Source: Diploscapter coronatus (Eukaryota; Nematoda; Chromadorea; Rhabditida; Rhabditidae). Taken from it: 64,000 bases of DNA. The translations under genes were made by a program, and so were the position numbers. The notes beneath the pieces are model-generated. The model was not told the origin of the DNA. It ran no database searches and worked only from the letters and a program-made list of their open reading frames with translations. Each line of letters opens with the position of its first letter. Within the stretch, counting starts at the first letter, position 1. This document shows positions 48,701 through 61,342 of this stretch, one piece after another. The stretch spans positions 52,723,201-52,787,200 of the forward strand of contig OZ038422.1 in assembly GCA_964036155.1 (NCBI GenBank), written 5' to 3'.

Positions 48701-51431
48701 ATAAAAGTACAAGTTTCTTTTCGGAAAAAAAAACCTATTGGATTTGCCGACGCCTAACAACCAAATGACCTTGCGAAATTTCGATTTCATTAGTGAGAGT
48801 TCCGATTTTGACTGTTGAGAAAATATTGCATAACGTTGCATTTTCTCAGCGATTCTCGAGTGGCTGTGACTAACTATTTTAGATTTGGTCAACACACTTA
48901 TTTGTCTGAATAGGGGGTAACAATTTTCGAAAGACAGGTGGAATATTGCCTATGCTGTTAAATATGCAAATGAACTCGAGATATTCTGTGCAGAATTTGT
49001 TCCATTCGTGAATACCAGTTGTCGCGCAAATGTACTTTGCGTATTATATTCCGATCCCATTTCAATATTTCGTCAGTACGAACAACCATGACGTTGGCAT
49101 TCCAGCCGAGTTAGATGTGAATGTTGCAATGTTGAAAGAAGGATTATGTTTATTTTTAATGGAAAAATCTCTGAAAGTTGCTATCGACGTCTCGCTATCA
49201 TTTTGCCTCAGATATTTTCCGAAGATCAAGAGGATCAGAAGTGCAACTAAAAACTGCTCCGTCTAGCGGCAATCGGCAGGAACAAATGTCGGCACGGCAC
49301 CAGTCATTTTCTCACTAAGCGCAATTCTCTGCTTTGGCCCTCGTCCTCACATCATTAACTATCAATTTTGCGCCATCAATCGAATGTGAAAATTGAGAAG
49401 AGTGTCAGATTGAATTGTTAAACACTAACATACACACATCACGGGAGGTGAGCATCGAAGCACTGGGGGAATAGTAATGAATGACGCGAAAAATGCTGCC
49501 CAAGGCCCCTGCCGTTGCACTTTTTGGCACAGCTGCCCGCGCCACCTCGTGATGAAAAACGGAATGAGTGAAGTCGCAGAGTCAAATCATAGACAGCTGA
49601 ACATTCTCCCCCAGCCTCGTACTACCAAACGGACTATTTAATCATTTATCACTGATAATGGAATTAAAAATGTTATGGAGTGAAGAGGAGCAGGTAAAAA
49701 AATCGTATAGTTGATGGAGCGTTCTTTGAACGCTTCGCACTCAGCACTTTGCAACACTTTTTGATTCGATCTAGTGCAGATAACGAGCAATGCAGAAGCT
49801 ACAAACTAAGAGAGGCAATAAATTGATAGTGCGACTGAGAGTAGTGCCAGTTGATTTGTAACCATAAAAATTGCATTTTGCAGATAGATGATGCAAAGTA
49901 GATATTCTTTAAGATACCGATCATTAGTTCAGATTGAATAGTCCCTGCGCACCCATCGAAAAGCACATAGACCGATCATTGCATAGAGGGTGACCTCGTA
50001 AATGCGATTTTTTCAACATATTTCGTCTGGCTTTCGCTTTTTCATTTCGTTTAGACTCAAGGGCCGTCGCTTTTTTGTCCACTACTCCCATTTTGCGATC
50101 GATCACTTAGGCAGAGATCAGAAGATTAGGCGATTAGACAGACAAATGCAAAACAGAGAGCAGCCGACATCCGGAAGAAGAAGAGAAGGGCAGAGAGAGG
50201 GATGCGCAACTCACAAATGCCGACTGACAAACTGACAGATGAAGACTCTATCGCTAAGGAAAGACTTTGATAAGAGATGGTATCTGCAGAGATGTTATCA
50301 GACTAACTAATTGGTTGAATAAAGAAACTCTGTGAATAAGACCGAGTGACTAAAGGGAATAATCTCGAAACATTATCTCTATCTATCTTTCGAAAGTACT
50401 TTGATTTGGACGCACCTTTCATTCCGACTTGAAGATCGTACTGCCTTTGATGGAGCGGTAGTCGTTGTGGGGCATGATAGGCGACAGGAGATTGCGAATG
50501 CGACATGGGTCGAGACTGAGGCGGATTATTGGGCATCGTTCGGTTCGGGCCGCCGAACATGAGTTGCTTCTCGAACAGCGCGGGATCAGTCAACTGATGA
50601 GGTGGAGGATTGTTGGACAAGGGCTGGACGAACCGCCGTTGTTGCTGCTGCTGCTGCTGTTGAAGAGCGAGTAGATTATGCATCTGCAATCCGAGGAGAG
50701 GATGGTCGTTACTAAGTGAGAGAGATGGGGAACAAGTGGGCGTGGCTCGGCGAATAGACGGACGAGAAGATGAGGAGAATGAAGGCTGAGGACTCTGAAA
50801 TGGACAATTCATAATTCGCTGATGAGGGATAGGGAATGGACTCTGTATTTGTACACATGTCCATATCTATGTAGAGTGCTTGTAAATCGTGTAATTCGTA
50901 ATTCGTTACTAGCAATTCGAAAGAGATGTACAGATTCTCAATATATCCGCAGCTGCTCTTTTGTCCTCACTATTTTTATCATTGCCCTATTTTTTTCAAT
51001 TCCGTACAACGATGATAGCAATTCAGCAGTCAAGTAGTTTACTAACGATAAGAGGAATGGAAGGTAGCCCTCGCAGGTAATTAGTTAGATAGCAATAAAA
51101 TGTTGCGTTCGTTAAGATCTTTGAGCTGATAGACTATCCTAGCATTAGAGCGCAGCATATTTAGTTTTATCCTTGCATGAAAATCATCAGTCTATGAGCT
51201 ATAAAATGACCAGAGGGTGTTTCGATGTGGTAATTTCTTGGGTCATAAAATGAGAACGTAGATCGTAAAAGGTGCGAGGAAGGAATGCAATGTTATGGTT
51301 CTCGTGGTAACAAACCTGCTGAAAATTCGCAGCAGAAGTGATAGCAGATTGATAGAAGGACTCGGCGGCCTGCTGACAGACAGCAGACGACGGGGCAGCC
51401 AAATTGCGCGGTTGCATCACGACTGCTTCAT
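39718..51431 (-). CDS. SAMD4: Smaug/SAMD4-like SAM-domain RNA-binding repressor (5' end not resolved)
   Basis: Twelve minus-strand exons join in phase: 51431-51316, 50794-50416, 42324-42212, 41814-41563, 41515-41378, 41331-41110, 41062-40883, 40838-40716, 40672-40520, 40474-40343, 40296-40180 and 40119-39718 (about 770 aa). The first two encode a Gln/Pro/Ser-rich N-terminus with a run of seven Gln. The SAM domain is [20 protein letters not shown], then [17 protein letters not shown], then [20 protein letters not shown]. This is the Smaug signature, including the KGAR basic helix that contacts the RNA hairpin loop. The following exons match the PHAT-like region ([20 protein letters not shown]). 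The tail is Gln-rich and ends near [13 protein letters not shown]. Smaug proteins bind stem-loop mRNAs and recruit deadenylation and translational repression. The first listed exon needs one nucleotide from upstream; an internal ATG at 51417 is an alternative start. Confidence 0.9.
42325..50415 (-). other. 8.1 kb intron of the Smaug-like gene
   Basis: The donor (GTGCGT, about 50415) and acceptor (TTTCAG, about 42325) are both phase 1, so AAAG joins AT to give K-D and rebuilds the Smaug context before VPIW. Inside I find no spliced gene. The longest ORF (44436-45323, plus) has a run of Arg from GAA/AGG repeats and an overlapping minus-strand ORF, which is low-complexity sequence. Such length is unusual for a nematode intron and may hold regulatory elements. 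Confidence 0.65.
45238..45262 (+). repeat. GAA trinucleotide repeat
   Basis: About eight perfect GAA units in a longer purine-rich tract (44950-45270). Confidence 0.85.
50638..50662 (-). repeat. CAG repeat coding poly-Gln in the Smaug-like gene
   Basis: CAG/CAA codons give seven Gln before RRFVQP. Interrupted by CAA, so probably of stable length. Confidence 0.85.
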
Positions 51432-51739
51432 CTGAAAGCTATGTACGATAAATTATGCACGAATGAATCGTGTCGATCTACGCAAATCGGCGAGACGCGA
51501 TGTTTTGGTCGGTCAAAGATAAAATGTCGTTGCAGCAGATTGGGCATTTTATCGCTTGACTTTGCAAATCATATCGTCCCTAGCCGATTGACGTAAAACG
51601 CGATTTAATTTTTCGGATATTCGATACGATTGTTTTTACGATCGACTAAAAGCTAACAAAAACTAAACGTGATATGGTGAAAAAACAAAAAGTCAGACGG
51701 AGACACGATTGCCAAGCTAAAACAAGAGAAAAAGATGGT

Positions 51740-51758
51740 AGAGAGAGAGAGAGAGAGA
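51740..51758 (+). repeat. AG dinucleotide repeat
   Basis: A perfect alternating AG run of about 19 nt. Confidence 0.9.
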
Positions 51759-54700
51759 AAAAGAAATGCGAAAGGGGTTGCCACAACACTGAAAAGTACG
51801 GAAAGAAAGGACACAAAAGGGGCGGGGCCACGACATGTGAACGGGGTAGGAACAGGAGAAGAGATGGAAAGTGACTGGGGGTAAGGGACATATTCAAGGG
51901 GGTGGGGTTTGAGAATCTGTGGACTCCAAGAGAGTTTAGATAATTATTAGTACTCCCAAAACGGAAATGGAAAATATAGAAAGAAGGGCTGCTGACGGAC
52001 TGATAGATAGATGTGGATATTTTCGAGATTCGACACTATATATATATATTTGCAAATAGTCACATAGTTTCGAAAGATAATAGGGGAAATAGCAGTAGGA
52101 CTGCTGGGGGATAGGTTGCCGCTCGGCTGTGCGAGGCGTCTCTGCAGCAGTAGCAAAGGAGTTTGTTCAGCCCTCTAGCCCAAGATTCGATAAAAATCGC
52201 GCTGTGGTAAAAAAAAATACGAAAGGGCGACGAATACGCAGAAAAAATGAGACCGGAAAAACGCGACGAGCGTGCGCGAATCTACGGGAAAAATCGAAGG
52301 AAAAATGAAGGAAAGGAATGAAGAATGATTGAATGATAATAAGGGGAGGATGCAGAGATGGGAGAGGGATGGATGGAGAGAGCCAATGGCCTGTGAGAAA
52401 AGTTTATAAAATGTGAGAAACGTAAAAAATTGACGGTTGTTGGGTGAAGAAAATGAAGAGCAGAAAAGCGATGCAGAAAGGCATAAATAAAGGATTGAAT
52501 AATGTGAGTAATGTGCGTATCGGAGTCGGATACGTTCTATTGTGATCCGAATGAGAGTACAATTGTGAGTGGGTGCTTACGCGAGCCTAAGCGACGAACG
52601 ATGAACGGAATGAACGGACGAAGACTCATTCGTAATCGCCACTCACTCACTCGCTAGCAGGCAGCCAAAATCATAATGCATATTATATTACACCGATGCG
52701 ATTTTGCCACTTATTAACTGAATAGACGCCGTGAAAAGCGCTGAATAGCTTTCAGTAAGCGAGCAGGAAGCGATGATTCTCTCAAAAGAATTGCTATAGT
52801 TGCAAAATTTCATTTTGAGCATATCTACATCGAAGTATTTCGTAAATTGAAAAGATCGAAAAAGATTTCCGTTTGTATGAATTGTCGAAAGGAAAAAGGC
52901 ATCTGCGGACATTTATAGGCACGGATTTTCATTAAGCGTTGTCGATGGCAATCAAAATGTCCGATACACAGCGGTTAGCGTCAAAAGCCAATATGCGTTG
53001 TACATGAAGTTATGAATAATTCTCTTACAATATGCGCATTATGAGAGAACGATGCTGGCGATACGCTTATGCAGTGAATCGGGCATAGCTATGAGAGCTG
53101 GATGAGGAGATACGAAGCATTGTCCACAGTAATTGCAGAAAACGAAGAATGCGATGAAAACGCCTAGCAAAGTGCAAAACACGAGGAATTTGACTGCAAA
53201 AAGCGAGGAGAAAGGAGCGAGGACGAGGCGACGACGGAACGCAAGGAGGCAAACAGAAACACGACGAGTGAAAAGAAGAATGGTTATTTGGGTGAAATAC
53301 AGAGATTCGCTCGATATGAAAAACAACTGCGGAAGATTTGCGCACTTTCATCGAAATGAGATGAACGAAGAAAGGGAGACGAATGCGAAGGTGGAGAATG
53401 GCTGAGAGAATTAGACTATCGACGAGAAATGAAAGGATAGAGACAAAGACAGATGTGAGGATTTGGTAGGAGAAAAGGGCGAACGATTAGTCTTTGACAA
53501 GGGTGCATACAAATAGTCATAGCTAGGCAGCAGATCAACATATGATGAGTACAGTTGAACTCGTGTCAATGAGAGCAGAATAGGGCAATGAACTGGAGAA
53601 CCGAGGAATAGCCCGGTCATATTTACATTCGACCACCCCAATCACCGCGGGAGTGGCAGCAGCCACGTAGTAGTTAGGCGGACGATGTTTAGGCAGATAA
53701 GTACAGATCGCTCCAACTGATACGCCTATATGGGCTATCTATCACGCACAATACCGTAAGAGGCAGTAAATAAGGACCAACTACCTTGGAATATCAGAGT
53801 ATGAATAGAAATTGATTCGTAGTAGATTATTATGATGCAAAAGTTATGCAATGTTGCCAGAAAGAAGGTGTGGAAATTGTGATCAAATAACCTTTGACTG
53901 TTTGCACTCACTACGTTTATCGTTTGCCTACCAAGGTGAAATTTGGTCAGTTTTTATGAACTAGTAAATTCTGCAACAATACCGAATTTGAACCAGATCA
54001 GTAGAAATGAAAGAGAAAATAGACGCGATTTCAAACCATGTGAGTTCAGTTGCCTAAAAATTGTTTGCCAAAATTAAATGGTAAATTGCGTAAGAGAGAT
54101 CTAGAAGAATAGTGACTATCAACAAAGCAAGAGAAATGTCAATGAAAATTTTTGATTCAAATAATCAAAACATCCTAAACTCAAGCAATGCGGTAAATCG
54201 TTGAAAGAAAAGAAATTTTATCCGAAAACCTAAACAAACCGGCGGCAATGATTTGGATCATCTTTATGGGATCTGCTCTACTATCATCTCCTATTCATAT
54301 CCTCTTTTGCCTTTTACCTCTGGCTTCTCATTTCCCATTCTATGTCTAGTGCACTCCGGGGTTTCCCTTATGTTTCGCCTGGCACCTGCCTGTGCATTTC
54401 ATCCTCGCATTATCCAGGAGAAGTCATCTCGATTTTAGACGCTAATTTCTACTTTCGCTCATTATTAATATTTAATAGATGGGTTCGAGGAGCATAGGGC
54501 AAAATACGAGAACAAAGGGGGATTTATGAAGTCACGTATCGTTGAAATTCCTTGGAACGATGATCTATTGATACTAGATGAGGAACGCAGATAATCCCTT
54601 GAAATAGACGATTCTAGAGAAAGCCTCTTGAACTATGCTATCCGCTCCTTTCGTGTTAGCATGTTCCATGTTCTAGCTAAGCCTTTAATGAATAAGGGAC

Positions 54701-57700
54701 CTAACCAATAAGCAAACATCTCCTGCTGTCTTTATGCAACTCTATGTACTGTGTATTCAATTGGATGATATGTGCAACAGAAAAGAATATTTTCAGAGGA
54801 AATACGCAGACAGACAGAGAAACGAGAAACACACCGGGAGAAAATCCATACCAAAAGTGCCGACAATGCAACTGTACAAATACAGTAGAGGAGAAGTAGA
54901 TTAGGTAGAGAATGAGGAGAGAGAGATAAAGCTCGGATGAAGAGAGCCCTAGAGAAAGTACTGATTGCACAATGTCCCTTTCCTCCATCCCATTGCCAAA
55001 CGGATATTGTTTCAGATCGGCCGGCTAATATCTCCATTCTTCATCCCCCGTTTGATCTCGATTTCTCAATTTGCGATTCTCGACGAATCATCGCAGCAAA
55101 TTTAATACAAACCCGCAATCAACCATTTGATTGTACAGTGCAGAAAATAAATGCAAAACGTATGCTTTTCCACGCAAATGCAAATGAGTTTCTAGTCGTA
55201 AGTCGAGATTTTCAAACAATGCTGGAATGCAAACGATCGTGCTGAGTTGGAAAAAATCGTTGCCGGCAAAAGTAACATAAAATCGATAATAATCGAGGAA
55301 AAATTAATACTGGAAGACAAAATTCAACAGGCTTAAACAGCTCATCATCCTGCATTCGTCGTTCGTTTGTCGAATGTGTCCCAATTTGTTCAAAGCCGCT
55401 TCCCCTGCCCAGTCTCTCGCTCGCATTTCCAAAGCTTCTTGCTGCCCCTGTTTTTTCTTCGTCTTTCCCTCCACGAGATGCACACATTTTTAGCACAATC
55501 GAAATTAACCTCATTATTCGGGGTTGGCAAAGGACGGGCGGAGATAAACAGCCTTGTGGAGCAGAGGCAGACAAAGGAAGGCATTTTGGAAACGGAAGAA
55601 ACACGATCATAAGCATGAAAGCATGAAAAGCAGAGACGGAAGTCTGAAGACAAGTCAGGCTAATAAAAATAAAGTCGTAAGGCTCTAAATGATTACCGCG
55701 ATTCTCCTAATTTATTTGCTGCGATGAAAGATAGCATTCATTTTCCGTCCGATCAAAGTAAAGTATAATCAATTATGTATGCGCTTGCACTTTCAGAGAT
55801 TGAATTGTTTTGTGCGTTCCTTCCTTCTCCTTTTTAATGTAACAATTGACATTTGAATTCATCCAAATAGGAAATGCTAGAGCCAACGAAATAGGGCATC
55901 GAGACCCCATACGATGTGCATTAGTCACTAATGAGCTCATCATCCAGACGTCGCACTCGGTCATTCGTACAGTTTCCTTGCTATATTTCGTCGCAAACTA
56001 CATACGAGAACTGCGCAGATAATGGGGACAGTCGTAAATTACGGCTGACAATTTTCTTCTTCGCCCTTTACGAGAGACTGATATTGTTCAGTTGATACAT
56101 AAATGATGATTGGATGGGGAAGACAGCGAAAAGCCGCCACACTTTGGGGTTGGGACCTTTGCGATCGGGATGAGCTGTATGGACAATTTGTAAAAGTAGC
56201 CACTCTGGAAGAGGAGTTACCTGAAAGAGAAGAGATCCTCTACTCAATTGCAATTACCAACAAAATGACTACTTGGCTGTTTTTACAAGTCGCCATTTCA
56301 CGCAATTAGCCAGCGGTCATTTTTTTCTCAAATTTAAAAACGCTATGTGTCTGCCAAGACATTTATAATTTGATATGTGTATGGCTGGCGGATAGATTAT
56401 TAATTTATGGCGATAAAAATGGCTGTCGAGTGAAATGAAATGCAGAATGTGTAATGAAGAGAAGGACAAAAACGCTTAGAGGACCTCCATGGTATTGCAT
56501 TACCCAAAACAAAAGGTCCGTTTGTGGATCTGCTGGGGACCCCTGCATTTGCACTATTCCGCTGTCTGAGTCCAGGATTGTTGAAATGTCCTTTCCAATC
56601 CTCTTTCCTTTCTTCTTCTTCTCCCAATCATTTTTGCACTTCCCGACTAAAACACCGCTGTGTTGCTCCTTTCCGCGTGTGAATCTGCTGTTAATTTGAT
56701 GCGTTTCCTTCCCGGAAGCGACCCTATCAAATGTGCTTCTCCTTTTGAAAGACAATGACGCTCAATACATACACGACAAAATCAAAAGAGGAAAGGACAA
56801 AGCAGGGAAATTGCTAGAAACTGCAAGGAAGAAAGGGAAACTCTCAGGAGCGCAAAAAATCAGTGGAATGTCAGACGAAAAAGAAGGAAAAGAAAATCTG
56901 TACTACTTTGAAATTCAGAAAAAGTCGGCTCGTCCATAAACCTTGAAAAGCACTGGGGAAGGTAGCCAAGGGAGGGCAGGGAAAAGATAAACAAAAAATA
57001 GTCCAAAGGCCAATGGCTAGACTAGGAACAGGAGGATATGAGAATAGGGCTATGAGAGAAGGAGGGGAGGATAAGAAGATAGCCGCTGAATTGAGGAAAG
57101 GAGAGAATAAGACAGTAAGAGGCATAGAAATGGAATAAGTGAAGGAGGAGCAGAATGCTGGCACGAATTACAGGCAATAAACCCATTCTGGCATTAATTA
57201 ATGCTGACATATGCACATGTAGAGAGGAAGAGATTTGGCGAAATTTTGGAGAGAAACAAAAGGAGAAATTGAAAAGTTCGACTAATTTCAACCAATGAAA
57301 TAGTAAGGTCAAAGATAAGATTTCTCGCGAGTTTATGAGAATGATTTTTTTTTTTTTTTAAATATTGGACTGTTGGGTAAGTTCTGCCCCTTTTTTGAAA
57401 AATTTACATCTCTAGATGATAGTTCTAGGCTGTAAAAAATAATTTCATACAAGTCAGGAAGAAAATCGTTATGCCCTGGAAAGAATACTGTTATTGCAAA
57501 ATAGTTAAAGCTTAATTACGACACATCAAAATAATAGCACCGGATGCTCAAATAGAGATAAAACTAAAATTTGATGAAAAAAATGAAACGGAAAGGAATC
57601 TAAAAAAATAGCAATGGCGCCAGATTTTAGAATTAATAGGTCTGTAGATGATATCATACTAATAATTACGACATAAATATATGAAAAAAACGATAAATTA

Positions 57701-59449
57701 ATAGTTGATAGTTGGAAGCTTCGAATCTAATCTTTGGCAATTGTGCATTGAGTAAAAGTGCAACAAAAAATTCATTACTGTTGACTTTGACTTCTCTTTC
57801 CATCGCAATTTGCTCACTATTTTCTAATCTTCGCTGTCACTTTTACAAAGTCAATGAGACGAAAAAGTGCGCAATCGGCAAAAATAAAGAAAATAGAGAA
57901 ACGGAACGGGACTGGGGTGCTGTGGGAGAAGGCCAAGGGTGGTTGCGGCGCCTCGAAGGACATTCATCGATTCGACAATAACTCCGACACTCTCGACTCA
58001 CTCGCTACCTGCCTGGCCCCATAGCCAGCATCGACCAACACACACACGCAGATGGCGCTGGGGCTGGGTAGAGGTTTTTCAAGTAAACCTCAGAGACGAA
58101 AAAATTCGATCAGGCAAACAGTGGAGAGGGTCGCTTCGAATTGCAGTCAGACAGCAACAGAGTCAGCAGAGACAGGGCAGAGGCTGCTGCGTTCACTCCA
58201 GCAGTTAAACAAAAAAAAACGTGGACGGAAAACGGATGTGAAAAAACTCGAAAGAACTCAGCAGCGGTCCACGTTGAAAAAGTGCTGTTGCCTGCAGTCG
58301 AAGATGAAAAAGTGAGAACCGCTGAGAGAGAAAGTAGATGAGACAGGGGGACGGGAATGGAGAAGGAACAAGGGACACGGCCAGAGGCTGGGCAAATCAG
58401 ACAAATCGGCCTAGCGGTCGCACGGCAAGGCAAAGAATCGAAACGAAGCGAGCGGAGGCCTCGAAAAATCACCAGATCTTTATCATTCGCTCTCTCACCT
58501 CGATTTGCTAATTCACAGCCAACCAGCCAGCCAGCAGAGAGCGATTGCAAAAACCTGTGCAAAACTATCACAAAACGCGGACACTTTTACCTGACGTCTT
58601 TGCAAAGAACGATTCAAATACACGCGAGAATGAGAACTATTGGCCGGAAAACGATCCTCGCGATTGTGAATCATACGACAAATATTCGAGGTAATTATGC
58701 GCAAAAGTGCGCGAGACGAAGAATCATGAACCCGCGAAGAATAAATCGATGATGGGTTGTAGAGTTCCACGAGTTTGCGTGAGTTACGGTAATTCTCGGA
58801 TTAGACTTCTTAAACGATGTAAATAAAAAGGGCATTCGAGATGAAAATCTTCTCGCGAGTCATTTCTAGACAAAACAATGCGTGTTCTTTACGCAGAAAG
58901 CAGAAAGCACACACATCGCGAAATGTCAGAGACGAGGAATTAGAGTGGCTCAAAGTGTAAAGATTCAAATAAAATAGAGAGTAGACTGTTTGTGTGCGCA
59001 ATTATCCACGTCTGGGGATCGGAAGAAAGGGGCTGAGAATCGAGTATCGAGTCGACTACAACCAATGCCTCTGAGACAGAAAACTCTCAGATCGGTAGCC
59101 GAACCACCGAGGAAAAAAAACGACTGTCGCTCGCGCGATCCGACTACGCTAGCAAAAACACCAGGATAAATCGCATTCTTGACCTAAATGACTTCACTAA
59201 AATTTGATGATCCGATGAACCGACGCGGAGGTTTATGAACACAGACAAACAGCGAACCTAATAGCAATACTAAATGAAAGATAAAAGAGGCAATTAACCA
59301 ATAGTAAAGATCATTGAGACTTCTCAGCGGCAACATGATGGTTCGTTTTTTGTACAGCTGTCAAAAAGCTGTCAGAATAAAAGGCAAAGTGTAAGTACCA
59401 AAATGGAGCCAAATTCGAATTTGATAGAGGAAAATGAGAGGGAGCGACG

Positions 59450-59463
59450 CCAAGATGGCGGGG
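59450..59463 (+). promoter_or_regulatory. YY1-like motif in a GC-richer patch
   Basis: GCCAAGATGGCGGG fits the YY1 core (AAGATGGCGG) known from metazoan promoters. It sits in a short GC-rich patch that could be the Smaug-like promoter, but no transcript start can be seen. Confidence 0.25.
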
Positions 59464-61320
59464 GAATGCGCGCATAAAAAGTGAACCGAAGAACCAGCGA
59501 GAGAAGCGGGGCCCTAAACGACTAAACGAACGGACTGATAAGGAAAAAGCAGGCAGGCGCAGCTAACAGATGGAAAGAAATGCGAAAGAACAACTACGGA
59601 AGGCAAAAGAAGCGCATAAGACTAATTACATGATCAGGAAAAAGACTCCACTAGATTATTCCAACGAACTTTGCCCAAACGGTGGTCCAGATCATTTTTA
59701 TCCTTCATTTCACCAAGGTCACCGCTCCCTCCAGCTTTCGTACGGCTTCTCTCTCAAAATAGTCTTCCGCGTTTTATAGTCAAACGCGTAAAAATGTTGG
59801 TAACAAAATGACCTGAACCCGCATTCGACAATTATAGATCAAGCACGCTATCATTGAGCTACGACCGTATCTGCAGTATTGCGCTCTTTGAAGCTAGAAA
59901 CGGTAAAGGATGAAACGTGGGCGTAAGCATGCTGATAGAGAGATGAGAGAAACCATACGAAAATGGAAGAGAGCGGCAGTCTTTTGTAAAATAATCTGTA
60001 TCAATTGGGATCCAGAATTTTCAAAGTCTCTGATCTTTTCCAAAATATGCTGAAATTTCGTGGAAAACAAGCGTATAACAATACAGGACGTTACAGATTC
60101 ACTCTCGCCACCAAAGTTATCAGAACAAAATAGCTGTCAAAAGTGATGAATATGTTGAACTTTACTGGTGACATCGAAATTTTTACCGTGTAGATGATCA
60201 ATCACTGGTGCCGCGCTGCTATGAAAAGCAATATTTTATTAGAGGAAGGGAAAGACTGCGCGAATTGCATTGAAATTATGAAGCACACGAAGATAGGGCC
60301 GAAATCGAAAATAGAGACAATAATTCACATATGCTGACTGACACAGCGAGAAATGATGAAAATGAAGACAAAACGTGTGACAAATCGAGAAAATTGAGCA
60401 TAACGGAATAGAAAAATAAAATCGAAACGCGAAAAAATAGGTGAAGGATGAAAAACTGAAGAGATGTCAGATGATAGACACGTGAACTGAGATGAAAAGA
60501 TTGACTGAGAGCGAGAGAAAATGAGCCACAAGGCAGGACAAGAGACAATGACAATGAATTAAGAACCATGCAAGAGAGAAGACTGATATAGTAATGAATG
60601 AATGAGAATAGTAAGTGAAAGCGAAGATCCCAAGCGAGATTAGAAACTCATGATGAAATATTCATGGCCGATTGAATTATTGCGCTCAAATGGCCAATGT
60701 CGAAAAATTCGCTCGAAATTGGCAATTAGATACTGTATTCATTCAGAATATCAGCCAAGGTTAGGTCGAAAAGGAAATTCAAACGTTCAGAATCAAAATA
60801 TCATACCATGAATTATGTATTCATCGGATCTAAATTGGAATTAGAATACCACTATTGGATATCCAGCAACAACATAAGTTTTATCTGGTGAAATCCCGAA
60901 ACTCCTGTTACTGATAATCATTGTTACGTGAAATTGACTGACAAAAAGCACTATCTCATTGCTTATCAAATTATACGATTTGGGTCAGTTACCAGAAAGA
61001 AGAAAGTCAGCTAGAAAACCAACCACAATCATCGCGCTCGCGTTCTTTAACGTATTTCTTCGATTACAGCAACCAATTTTGTAACTTTGTCAGTGTTGCA
61101 GGAATGATGAGCTTGTTTTAAGAAAACAATGCGTCGCTGCTCTTTTCACGAAATTCTCTTATCATCAAGGCACAGGATCAATTACAACAGCGTTTCAGCA
61201 GAAAATGTCAACGATAAGAAAAAAGAATAAAATCCGAAGAGGAATGAAAACGAAAACGAAGGGCAGAAGGATGCATATTCTTTCAGAGAAGTTTTAGTGC
61301 AATTTTGTATGCAGAATATT

Positions 61321-61342
61321 AAAAAAAAAAAAAAAAAAAAAA
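61321..61342 (+). repeat. Poly-A tract
   Basis: A run of 22 A within non-coding sequence. No retroposed gene was recognised next to it. Confidence 0.85.

Noticed and set aside
59805..59880. tRNA-like stretch on the minus strand (GTAGCTCAATGATAGCG, GGTTCAGG)
   Set aside because: The D-arm and T-loop look right, but the T-stem, anticodon stem and acceptor stem do not pair. At best it is a remnant.
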